Assembly (NCBI RefSeq): GCF_023634645.1
Contig: NZ_JAMKMR010000009.1
Coordinates: forward strand, 124,001 to 188,000
DNA from: Vibrio sinus
GTDB taxonomy: Bacteria; Pseudomonadota; Gammaproteobacteria; Enterobacterales; Vibrionaceae
DNA length: 64,000 nucleotides
Direction: 5' to 3'
Below are positions 55,253-63,205 of the stretch, piece after piece (the first letter of the stretch is position 1; each line of letters begins with the position of its first letter). The position numbers were made by a program, and so were the translations under genes. The notes below the pieces were generated by a model. It saw only the letters and a program-made list of their open reading frames with translations, had not been told where the DNA came from and did no database searches.

Positions 55253-55381
55253 AATTCTTGGGTATCTAGAGCGTGTTTAACTTAATGAAAATTTATTGAC
55301 CTTATCCTTAGGGTAAGATTTATCGTCTTTCTATCGGCAACTATTGTCTACTTTTAAATTGCAACGAAAGAGGTAACATTT

Positions 55382-55585
55382 ATGTCAATTTTCTACGATT
55401 ACAACTGGACCATGCCAATCGCTATGATTCTATTTTGGGGATTACTGATTTATTTAATATTCTCTAAACCTCAAACCATCGCGGTTGAACATAAAGAGTC
55501 TCCTCTCGACATCGCCAAACGTCGACTTGCTAATGGCGAAATTAACTCTGCAGAATTTGAGCAGATCCGAGATAAAATTCGATGA
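55382..55585 (+). CDS. SHOCT-domain small membrane protein
   Basis: A 67-residue protein with one membrane helix at about 10-28 (MPIAMILFWGLLIYLIFS) and a C-terminal SHOCT domain (SPLDIAKRRLANGEINSAEF). SHOCT segments act as oligomerisation or tethering pieces at the end of many bacterial proteins. AAAGAGGTAAC precedes the ATG, and a terminator follows. The function is unknown. Confidence 0.85.
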   Translation: MSIFYDYNWTMPIAMILFWGLLIYLIFSKPQTIAVEHKESPLDIAKRRLANGEINSAEFEQIRDKIR

Positions 55586-55616
55586 TACAACCGAGTACAC
55601 CATTATCAAGCTAAGT

Positions 55617-55661
55617 AAACGACCGCTCTATATCCAAGTTAAGCGGTCGTTTTCTTTCTTC
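55617..55661 (+). terminator. Intrinsic terminator of the SHOCT gene
   Basis: A perfect 11-bp stem, AAACGACCGCT with AGCGGTCGTTT and a 14-nt loop, is followed by TTTCTTTCTT. Confidence 0.9.
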
Positions 55662-55670
55662 AATAACCTA

Positions 55671-55707
55671 TATACCCAAATCACTTCAAGATGCAGAATT
55701 GGGTATA
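55671..55707. repeat. Dispersed TATACCC-type palindromic element, intact copy
   Basis: A 37-bp unit bounded by TATACCC (55671-55677) and its inverse GGGTATA (55701-55707), with core AAATCACTTCAAGATGCAGA. This is the most complete of five copies in the window. Confidence 0.8.
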
Positions 55708-55804
55708 AGTCTCACTTTCGCTCGTAGCAACTATACTGGTCATAATGGAACGGTTTGGCTTGCTAACCCCAAGTCAATGTAAGGTACTTAGACAAGGAAG
55801 AACT

Positions 55805-56575
55805 ATGAGACAGTTATTGGTGATACTCACATTAATCTGGACAAGCAGCGTTGTCGCTCAAACAAAAGTCACCGTCTATGGCGACGACTCTTATCCCCCT
55901 TACTCTTACGCCGAAAACGGAAAAATCACGGGTATCTACACTGTGATATTAAAGAAAGTATTTTCTCAGATGCCTGATTATGACGTTTCGATTCAAGGCG
56001 TTCCTTGGAAAAGGGGACTTGCACAAATTAAAGCTGGGGAAATCTTCGCGCTTTATCCCCCCTATAAAAGGCCAAAACAAAGACCATACATGCAATATGA
56101 TGGCCCAATTTTGGATGAAAAGTTAGTTGTGGTGTGTCAACAATCAAAACTTAAAACACCCAGGCCAAATTGGCCAGACGATTATATTGGTTTAACTATC
56201 GGCAATAACTCGGGGTTCTCTGCTGGGGGTGACAAGTTTCACGAACTCGTTAAAGCCAAAAAAATCAAATTGGATGAAGTAAAAGGAACGGAAAGAAATT
56301 TATTGAAGCTGATTTCTGGGCGTACCGACTGCTATATGAATGATGCCTTGTCCATTCAGTGGGAATTAAAACAATTACAAAAAATGGGCAAGTATGATGG
56401 TAAAAGCATCAAAGAAGGGGCGGTCATTAGTTCCGAGCAAGGCTATCTAGGCATCATTACTGATGGAAAAAAATTCCCATTTAAACAAGATTTTACACAA
56501 CAGTATTTAAAAGTTCTTAATGAAATGAAATCCAGCGGTGAGATAGATAAAATTATCAAAGATTTTGTCAATTAA
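55805..56575 (+). CDS. Periplasmic amino-acid-type binding protein (SBP_bac_3)
   Basis: A 256-residue protein with a signal peptide (MRQLLVILTLIWTSSVVA, cleavage near 18-19) and one SBP_bac_3 domain (GDDSYPPYSYAENGKITGIY at the N-terminus). The start at 55805 has AAGGAAG upstream and gives a clean signal peptide. No permease or ATPase is adjacent, so it may work with a distant ABC system or act as a stand-alone sensor-type protein. The ligand is unknown. Confidence 0.85.
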   Translation: MRQLLVILTLIWTSSVVAQTKVTVYGDDSYPPYSYAENGKITGIYTVILKKVFSQMPDYDVSIQGVPWKRGLAQIKAGEIFALYPPYKRPKQRPYMQYDGPILDEKLVVVCQQSKLKTPRPNWPDDYIGLTIGNNSGFSAGGDKFHELVKAKKIKLDEVKGTERNLLKLISGRTDCYMNDALSIQWELKQLQKMGKYDGKSIKEGAVISSEQGYLGIITDGKKFPFKQDFTQQYLKVLNEMKSSGEIDKIIKDFVN

Positions 56576-56598
56576 ATAACATTCTGCTTAGTAGTCAT

Positions 56599-56634
56599 CT
56601 TATGTGATATCCAAGTAATTAGATATAACATAAG
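56599..56634. repeat. Inverted repeat between convergent SBP and fdhD genes
   Basis: CTTATGT and ACATAAG (7 bp) with an inner ATAT/ATAT after one mismatch. There is no T-run, so its role as a terminator is uncertain. Confidence 0.6.
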
Positions 56635-56649
56635 GTGGCTACATATCTG

Positions 56650-57471
56650 CTATTCGGTCAAACGCTGTGGATTTGAATACACGTTCATCCGCCCAGGTCG
56701 ACAATAACCACACAAGGTGACATTCAAAGTCTCGGCTAATTCCACTGCCATGCTGGTTGCAGCAGATACCGCCAATAAAATCTCAATACCGCACGCAGCA
56801 ACTTTTTGAACCATTTCAAAGCTGGCTCGGCTCGTGACCAATATAGAGCCAGATTGTTGATATCGATGACGACAAATCCAACCAATCAGCTTATCTAGCG
56901 CGATATGGCGGCCAACATCTTCAAAAACGATCTCTACTTCTCCATCAGCGTTTATGAAAGCGGCGGCGTGGCTCGCGCCTGTTAATCGATTGTATGACTG
57001 TGCTTGGCTTAACGCACTTAACACGCTATCTAATCGTTGAAGTTGAAATGAAGTGTTATTGGCGACAGGTTGAATAGAACGCACCACAGCTGAAAGTTGT
57101 TCAGCACCACAAACGCCACACCCAGTCGTACCAGTTAATGAACGGCGCTTTTCTTTGAGCCTATTAAGACATCGGTTCGCCACAATCACAGACATCGTTA
57201 TTCCACTGCACGCTTGCACTATCTCTATATCATGAATATCGCGAACATGGTCAATAATGCCCTCGGTAAGCGAGAATCCGACGGCAAATTCCTCTAAATC
57301 TGACGGTGTACACATCATTACGGTGTAGGCGATACCGTTATATTCAATCGCAACTGGCGTTTCGCCAATTAACATATCGTCATCGCCGGAAGGCGCTGTG
57401 CCATTTTGATATCGAATGATGCGGGTTTGCTTAACAGTATTTACTTGTACTTGCTTTGTCTCTTTGCTCAT
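56650..57471 (-). CDS. fdhD: Formate dehydrogenase sulfurtransferase FdhD
   Basis: A 273-residue protein that carries sulfur from IscS to the molybdenum cofactor of formate dehydrogenases. The conserved Cys pair is at 118 and 121 in TGCGVCGAEQ. The later part has FEDVGRHIALDKLIGW and the TSRASFEMVQKVA motif of the family. It stands alone here, with no formate dehydrogenase structural gene in the window. It is divergent from the TIGR02647 gene. Confidence 0.95.
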   Translation of the reverse strand: MSKETKQVQVNTVKQTRIIRYQNGTAPSGDDDMLIGETPVAIEYNGIAYTVMMCTPSDLEEFAVGFSLTEGIIDHVRDIHDIEIVQACSGITMSVIVANRCLNRLKEKRRSLTGTTGCGVCGAEQLSAVVRSIQPVANNTSFQLQRLDSVLSALSQAQSYNRLTGASHAAAFINADGEVEIVFEDVGRHIALDKLIGWICRHRYQQSGSILVTSRASFEMVQKVAACGIEILLAVSAATSMAVELAETLNVTLCGYCRPGRMNVYSNPQRLTE

Positions 57472-57703
57472 TAATTTCTCTTACTCAGCGCCCTGATATA
57501 TCAAGCCACTTACGCTGTCGATAAGAAAGTATACCATTGTACAACCCAGACAAATGGAAAAGACAAAATCGGATTGATTTAAAACCGTTCGATAACCCGA
57601 TGAATTGTCATTTATCCCCAACAAATAAGAGCTAGATGGCAGTTATACAAACAAAAAGCTGTCATGATGAGACTTGATCCGACTAAAATCGAAAGGACAA
57701 AGA

Positions 57704-57952
57704 ATGAAATTTACTTCAGCTCATTTGAATGAACTCAACCTATTACTTCAGTTTGACCTAAGTAGCGCAGCAACAGGAATTAAAGTCCATAAGGACGCGC
57801 CAGAAGAAACTCAACACGCCGTTCAAAAACTGTTTGAAAAGGGCCTATGTACGCTTCCTGACGGTGGCTACCTAACCGATGAAGGTATTGAAGTCGCAGA
57901 ACATATTGAGCGAGTGGGCCGCTTTTTAACTTCCCAAAGTAAGCTTCACTGA
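57704..57952 (+). CDS. TIGR02647-like small protein
   Basis: An 82-residue cytoplasmic protein matching the TIGR02647 pattern: LNELNLLLQFDLSS near the start, then GIKVHKDAP, LFEKGLCTLPDGGYLTDEG and an AEH near the end. The layout suggests a winged-helix-like DNA-binding fold, but the function is unknown. The start at 57704 has GAAAGGA upstream. The next gene begins 39 bp later on the same strand. Confidence 0.8.
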   Translation: MKFTSAHLNELNLLLQFDLSSAATGIKVHKDAPEETQHAVQKLFEKGLCTLPDGGYLTDEGIEVAEHIERVGRFLTSQSKLH

Positions 57953-57991
57953 GTATTCTATTTACCTCTGCTTTAACGAGGTAATGAGCGC

Positions 57992-58837
57992 ATGGCAACC
58001 TATACGATTCTTGGTGCTGGATGGCTAGGAAAGCCATTGGCACTGCATTTACAAGCTTTGGGTCATTCTGTCTTCGCTAGCAAAACCACGCCCCAAGGCG
58101 TTGAGGAACTCAATCAATCTGGTCTCAACGGCTTTCAATTTGAGCTAAAATCCAACGATACCTCTCTCGTAGAAATCTTAAACACTCAAAAGACCGATAT
58201 TCTCATCGTGGCTTTTCCACCAGGCTTGCGCTCAGATAGCCAAGGGAAAGACTATGCTGAAAAATGGCTAACTCTTGTTAAGCAAACCACGCAAACCTCT
58301 GTTCAGCGTATTGTTATGGTGAGCTCTACATCTGTCTATCCGAACGTTGCCCAAGAATGCGTGGAAGAAGATGCCTCATTGGCCGTTGCCCAAGATAACC
58401 CGCTTTTCACTGACGGCGCAAAGAAGATATTGCTAGCGGAGCAACACCTAATAGACTCAGGCATTCACTACAGTATTATTCGCTGCAGTGGCTTGATGGG
58501 ACCAAACCGACATCCGGCCAGATTTGTTCGCTATCTTAAAACAGTCAGCCAATCTGCACCTGCCAATATGATTCACCTGGACGACGTTATTGGCAGCATC
58601 GAATTTATTGTCAATATCAGTGGTAGCCTCCTCGTCAACGCGACTAGCCCTGACACGCTCAACAAAGCGGCATTTTACCGGCATGCACTACAAACCAGCG
58701 GCGCTGAGTATTCTCTACCAAAAGTCATCGATGCACCGGACAAGAAAATCTCTTCTGCCAAGCTCGAAAAACTAGGCTATCAGTTTAAGTACCAGCACAT
58801 AATTGAAGGGTTAGATGCGATCGCCTATGACAACTAA
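57992..58837 (+). CDS. NAD(P)-binding Rossmann/epimerase-like protein (YeeZ-like)
   Basis: A 281-residue atypical short-chain dehydrogenase. The nucleotide-binding loop is GAGWLGKPLALHL (GxGxxG type), and VSSTSVYP sits where the catalytic Ser lies, but the following YxxxK is not clear (GAKKILLAEQHL instead). It resembles E. coli YeeZ and the COG0451 family. It probably acts on a nucleotide-sugar-like or unknown substrate and may be catalytically atypical. A possible two-gene unit with the TIGR02647 gene. Confidence 0.82.
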   Translation: MATYTILGAGWLGKPLALHLQALGHSVFASKTTPQGVEELNQSGLNGFQFELKSNDTSLVEILNTQKTDILIVAFPPGLRSDSQGKDYAEKWLTLVKQTTQTSVQRIVMVSSTSVYPNVAQECVEEDASLAVAQDNPLFTDGAKKILLAEQHLIDSGIHYSIIRCSGLMGPNRHPARFVRYLKTVSQSAPANMIHLDDVIGSIEFIVNISGSLLVNATSPDTLNKAAFYRHALQTSGAEYSLPKVIDAPDKKISSAKLEKLGYQFKYQHIIEGLDAIAYDN

Positions 58838-58969
58838 AATTGAATAACAGTGTTTAGTGCAAACACCGTAAGAAGTCACAAGTAAATACTTATCTATTAG
58901 ACACTTAGTTGCACCTTCAAGACAACTATGGCAGATTAATAAGCAAATTTGTCAGCACAACTATTAAAC

Positions 58970-59800
58970 ATGCATTTGGACCAAAATATGTGGCTTTGGG
59001 CGCTACTCGCCTTCGCGATAACTCTTGCCTTTTTTAAACAACGAAACCTATCCGTTGCCCTCGCCATTGTCGTTGTCATTGCTGGAGTATTCACCGCAAA
59101 AATCAGCGTTATCGGCGCTCTCTTTGCGCTACTTGGTTTTGCACTAGCGGCGTTAATACCCAAATCAAACCGACTGAATCGCTGGCTATATACGGGTTTG
59201 CTGGTTGTCTGGTGTGCGGCGCTCTTTTTTCATCTTGTGCCTGGTTTTCACAATTTAAAGGCACTTAACCATGTGTTTGCAAGCCCACATAGTTTGCCAT
59301 TTTCCATGTATCTGAATTTGGACAAGCCACTTATTTTCTTTGCACTTATCCTTGCTCATCCAAACCTGTTCGGTAGCGGCGCAAAACCGAACAAGCGAGC
59401 CATTGTTTTCACCATCGTGCCTTTATTTGCCTTGCTGCTTGTTGCACAATTTTTAGGTGCGATAAAACCCGAGTTCTCTGTCCCTTCTTGGTGGTGGTTG
59501 TTTGCATTAAACAATTTGTTGCTTGTCTGTGCTACTGAGGAAGCACTCTTTCGGGGTTTTTTCCAACAAGAAATCAGTCGCAAGTTAGGTCGACTGTCTG
59601 GACTTTTCCTCGCTAGCATATTGTTTGGCTTGTCTCATTATACGGGAGGCTTGACGCTTATCATTTTTGCCACCTTAGCGGGTGTAGGCTACGGTCTGGT
59701 TTTTTATTTCAGTAAACGTCTTTGGGCTGCAGTGTTGGTGCATTTCCTATTTAACATGACGCATTTGATATTTTTTACGTATCCAGCAGTAGCCAAATAG
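58970..59800 (+). CDS. CPBP-family intramembrane glutamic protease
   Basis: A 276-residue membrane protein with about eight helices. The Abi/CPBP motifs are present: EEALFRG (Glu pair and Arg), FGLSHYTGG and HFLFNMTHL supplying the histidines. The start is uncertain because no ribosome site is clear: ATG 58970 is chosen over an upstream TTG, and ATG 58988 is also possible. Related proteins act in prenyl-protein processing or bacteriocin immunity; the role here is unknown. Confidence 0.83.
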   Translation: MHLDQNMWLWALLAFAITLAFFKQRNLSVALAIVVVIAGVFTAKISVIGALFALLGFALAALIPKSNRLNRWLYTGLLVVWCAALFFHLVPGFHNLKALNHVFASPHSLPFSMYLNLDKPLIFFALILAHPNLFGSGAKPNKRAIVFTIVPLFALLLVAQFLGAIKPEFSVPSWWWLFALNNLLLVCATEEALFRGFFQQEISRKLGRLSGLFLASILFGLSHYTGGLTLIIFATLAGVGYGLVFYFSKRLWAAVLVHFLFNMTHLIFFTYPAVAK

Positions 59801-59809
59801 AATGCTCAC

Positions 59810-59862
59810 TATACCCGAGTTACTTCAAGATGCAGAATTCAGAACGATTTCACTTGGGTATA
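59810..59862. repeat. Dispersed TATACCC-type palindromic element, expanded copy
   Basis: TATACCC (59810-59816) and GGGTATA (59856-59862) enclose GAGTTACTTCAAGATGCAGA and about 16 extra bp. It lies just after the CPBP gene. Confidence 0.75.
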
Positions 59863-59980
59863 TGACCATACGGGTGAAGACTGTTGGCCATGGTTGACGA
59901 TACGAACGGATATCAATGGGTACAAAAGACTATTGTGTGTTACACTCGCCGCCCCAAATATCGACAACAGTAGACAAAGT

Positions 59981-60337
59981 ATGAACGTAAAAAACGAAAT
60001 CCAGCAGCTCAGCAACCGATTAGATAAGTGCAAGAATAAACTGAGCGCTGCAAAATCTCGTGGTGATCAACCAATGATTACTAAGTTTACTGATGAAGTC
60101 GATCAGGTAAGCAAGAAAATTGCCCAGCTTAAACACAAGCAAAACTATACGCTGAATAAAGAACGCAAAGCGTTACTCGATATGCCTTTCTCTCGTGAAA
60201 TCACCAAACAAGAACAAGCAGACATGGGTAAATTGAAGAAATCAGTCAAAGGCTTAGTTGTTGTGCACCCAATGACTAAATTAGGTAAAGAACTACGCCT
60301 TGAGGTAATGACCGGCTTCGCACCAAACAAATTTTAA
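59981..60337 (+). CDS. yibL: YibL, ribosome-associated protein
   Basis: A 118-residue basic, coiled-coil protein (KNEIQQLSNRLDKCKNKL onward) whose C-terminal half, ITKQEQADMGKLKKSVKG then LVVVHPMTKLGKE and MTGF, matches E. coli YibL closely. YibL is found with ribosome fractions; its molecular role is unclear. The start at 59981 gives the family length; upstream in-frame codons are not needed. A terminator follows. Confidence 0.92.
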   Translation: MNVKNEIQQLSNRLDKCKNKLSAAKSRGDQPMITKFTDEVDQVSKKIAQLKHKQNYTLNKERKALLDMPFSREITKQEQADMGKLKKSVKGLVVVHPMTKLGKELRLEVMTGFAPNKF

Positions 60338-60351
60338 CCGCTCAACACTCC

Positions 60352-60386
60352 AGTGGTGGCCTTAAGCTACCACTTTCTTCCTTTTA
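60352..60386 (+). terminator. Intrinsic terminator of yibL
   Basis: AGTGGTGGC (60352-60360) pairs with GCTACCACT (60366-60374), with one G-T wobble and a 5-nt loop, then TTTCTTCCTTTT. Confidence 0.85.
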
Positions 60387-60569
60387 CGCGCTCTCAATTT
60401 CTTCTACCACAACACAGGGGCGTACTGTTACTTATTAAGAAGACTCACAATATAGATGCAATACACTGTTCTGTACGTCTAAAAAACAATAAATAAACTA
60501 AATAAATGATGAATGCGATTCTTATTCATAGTAAAAATCCCACGAATTAAACATAAGGGATTTATTCAT

Positions 60570-62075
60570 ATGATTAATAAGAAAAAATTAAGAAGCATGG
60601 CACTTCTTGTTTCACTAATCGCAACCGCTAGCTTCACCTCTGTCAGTCACGCATCAATGATGATGAAGTATGGCATTGAAACCTGCCAAGAGCTTCAACA
60701 AATTGGACAAACATTACCTGCTAATGCTGAGTATACGCTAACGAAAGACATAGATTGCACTGCCACAAACCCAAATAATTCGAATTACGACGCTGCAACC
60801 TATCCAAACAATGGCTTTTTGCCAATCAACAATTTTACAGGCACTTTTGATGGACAAAACCATACTATATTTGGTTTGTACATTCACCCAGTGCCGCTAC
60901 TTTCTTATACTGGATTATTTGGCAAGCTCGGTAATGGTGCTCAAATTAGCCGCGTCAAACTTGTCGACATAGATGTTGAGGGCCCTAGCTGGACTGGCGC
61001 ACTTGTTGCCCTAAATGAACATCAAACCGTTGTGCATGATGTCTACGTGTCTGGGATAGTCACGGGGTATGGTTCAACAGGAGGTATCATAGGGAGTACA
61101 AAGAACACTACGGCGTACAATCTAGAATTCGAAGGAACGGTTAAATCAGGCGATCAGCGAGAAGTTAAATCAACCTTTGGCGGCATTATTGGCTCGGGAA
61201 ATAAAACCTCTTTATATGGCGGTAAATTTACTGGCAGAGTCATAGTCGAGAATAGCTACAATGTGGGTGGAGCATTTGGCTATCTAAAAGAAGGAACACT
61301 GTCGAACATTATTGTAGATGCTGATATCTACGCCCCTAGTACTAATGGCGTTGGCGGAATAGTGGGTACATTTGAGACCGAAAGCAGCGTAAGCAATATC
61401 GTTTCCATGGGGCATGTTAGAGGAAAGTGGACGGTTGGCGGGTTCTTTGGCACCGCGTACATACGAGAGCTAAGTAACTCGTATTCATCCGCCAACGTGG
61501 TTGCGAGCGGTTCACATGTTGGAGGATTGATCGGCAGAGGACGCGCGTACGTCACCAATTCCTACTCCAGTGGACTTGTAAAAGGTTTGGAAAACGTCGG
61601 TGGATTGTTTGGATCGACCTATTCCGCCTATTCAGGGGACGCTACTATTGAAAATTCTCTATCATACAGTCCGGTAGTAGGGACAAGTAATGTGGGAGCA
61701 CTTGTGGGCTTTCTCGAAAATAACTCTTATAAGTCATTGGTAAACAATTATATCCAAAAAGAAAGTTTGGTCAGCCGAGATGGAGGAATCACCTACTCTC
61801 CCTCAGATCTCACTTTAGCCGTTGGCAATCGCTCAAACATTACATCCGGAATAGCTGTGGTTGATTCTGACAGGTTGAAAAGCCGAGACTTTTACAGCTC
61901 TACGTTGCACTGGAGTGACGAGATATATGAGTATGACAACAGCAGCTCTGGAAAAAGACTCTACACGCCTTCGAGAAGACAGTATGTAGAATATTCACTG
62001 ACGCAGGACGCTGGTAATATTGAGATTACGTACGATCATCCAGAAGTAGTCACCTCTGGCGTTCCAATAAAATGA
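60570..62075 (+). CDS. Secreted GLUG-repeat protein
   Basis: A 501-residue protein with a signal peptide (MINKKKLRSMALLVSLIATA, cleavage near SHA, residue 28). After an N-terminal segment of about 90 residues it carries about nine GLUG-type repeats (for example GGIIGS, VGGAFG, VGGIVG, VGGFFG, VGGLIG, VGGLFG, VGALVG) at roughly 25-40 residue spacing, predicting a right-handed beta-solenoid. GLUG proteins are often adhesins or surface proteins. No anchor or autotransporter domain is visible, so it may be periplasmic or secreted. AAGGGA precedes the ATG. Confidence 0.8.
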   Translation: MINKKKLRSMALLVSLIATASFTSVSHASMMMKYGIETCQELQQIGQTLPANAEYTLTKDIDCTATNPNNSNYDAATYPNNGFLPINNFTGTFDGQNHTIFGLYIHPVPLLSYTGLFGKLGNGAQISRVKLVDIDVEGPSWTGALVALNEHQTVVHDVYVSGIVTGYGSTGGIIGSTKNTTAYNLEFEGTVKSGDQREVKSTFGGIIGSGNKTSLYGGKFTGRVIVENSYNVGGAFGYLKEGTLSNIIVDADIYAPSTNGVGGIVGTFETESSVSNIVSMGHVRGKWTVGGFFGTAYIRELSNSYSSANVVASGSHVGGLIGRGRAYVTNSYSSGLVKGLENVGGLFGSTYSAYSGDATIENSLSYSPVVGTSNVGALVGFLENNSYKSLVNNYIQKESLVSRDGGITYSPSDLTLAVGNRSNITSGIAVVDSDRLKSRDFYSSTLHWSDEIYEYDNSSSGKRLYTPSRRQYVEYSLTQDAGNIEITYDHPEVVTSGVPIK

Positions 62076-62123
62076 GTCTTCAATATCTCAAGCGGACGCT
62101 CTCCAACACTAGTACAGTACGCG

Positions 62124-62576
62124 CTAATACAATAAGTGTCCAAATACAGAGTTGAGCTGGCTGATATTAAACGGCTTCGCGATCCATGGGAGCTCCCACG
62201 GTAGCTCTAAATCCGCTTCTTTTTTAGTTTCTGGTGTTGAGACAAGTACGTAAGATATTTTCCGATATTTTTCGGCGCTGTTGGCTCTCACTTTTTCAAA
62301 AAGTGAGAGCCGTTTGCAGATTGACCCTGGCTTCATAAAATCAAGGTCAAAAACTAAAATAAGATGCGCCGTACCTGTCTGATCTTCATTCGAGAAAACC
62401 TCTAGAGAATCTGGCCCGTTGACTGACTTGATATCCATGTAATCAACCTCATTCTTCCCTTTAGGAAGCAAGGCAACTGGTATAGATTTACGAGAAGAGA
62501 CCTGTCTTATACTGTCTTTGATGCATCTATCTATCAGGGTATAGTCACTATGCACACTGAATATAAAATTTGTCAT
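62124..62576 (-). CDS. Orphan receiver-like protein (function unknown)
   Basis: A 150-residue cytoplasmic protein I do not recognise as a family. The second half follows the receiver pattern: a hydrophobic strand ending HLILVFDLDFMKPG (D77/D79 at the phospho-acceptor position), YVLVSTPE (Ser113/Thr114) and WIAKPFNISQLNSVF (Lys134-Pro135). The first half does not show the usual acidic pair. It may be a degenerate CheY-like domain. GGAAAAG precedes the ATG. It is convergent with the GLUG gene, with no kinase nearby. Confidence 0.62.
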   Translation of the reverse strand: MTNFIFSVHSDYTLIDRCIKDSIRQVSSRKSIPVALLPKGKNEVDYMDIKSVNGPDSLEVFSNEDQTGTAHLILVFDLDFMKPGSICKRLSLFEKVRANSAEKYRKISYVLVSTPETKKEADLELPWELPWIAKPFNISQLNSVFGHLLY

Positions 62577-62731
62577 ACTTTTCCATTTACAGCTTTAATC
62601 AACGAGCTCAGGAAAGTACGTGCTGTCGTCTCTTCACGCAATTAATTAACATTTAATAATGTTCAATCATCTTTGATATGTTAAGTCCATCAAATAGTTA
62701 GGCCAACCTTATCGAAAGACCTTTCTCACTA

Positions 62732-62974
62732 TTATTGCTTTTTATTGAACGGATACGGATCTCTTTTTTTATACTCATCGTAGCTTACGCCCATAAATAC
62801 AATCACCGCAGTCACAATAACTTGGGTATAGAAAAGACCGCCGTGCACTTGTTGGAACACTAGATAGATGAGGTTTATAAAAAACAGTATGCCCCAAACC
62901 CAAATCGGTATGCGATCCAGTTTTGCTGATTGGATTACTCGGTAGAATAGTTCTTGGAGTGGATTTCGAGTCAT
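62732..62974 (-). CDS. Small membrane protein (hypothetical)
   Basis: An 80-residue protein with two hydrophobic helices (about 24-42, VWGILFFINLIYLVF; and about 49-64, TQVIVTAVIVFMGVS) and a charged C-terminus (YDEYKKRDPYPFNKKQ). The ATG at 62974 is chosen over an upstream start; the ribosome site is modest (AGAG). I recognise no family. Confidence 0.65.
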   Translation of the reverse strand: MTRNPLQELFYRVIQSAKLDRIPIWVWGILFFINLIYLVFQQVHGGLFYTQVIVTAVIVFMGVSYDEYKKRDPYPFNKKQ

Positions 62975-63205
62975 AGCGTCTCTACCTCTGGAGTTGGTGC
63001 ATAGCATGTATTGTTGGCACTATACACCGAGCTTTCCTCAAAGTGGACGCTTAGTAAAAATCATTTGCAAGCAATTAAATACCATAAATGACGTGTAACA
63101 AATTATTAAATGCTAACTTCAACTGACAGTTAGCATATAACGCTTTAAAACCAGAAAGTTACCTAGTTTTTCTAATTATCTAAAAGGTCAGCTCGCTGCG
63201 GTGAT

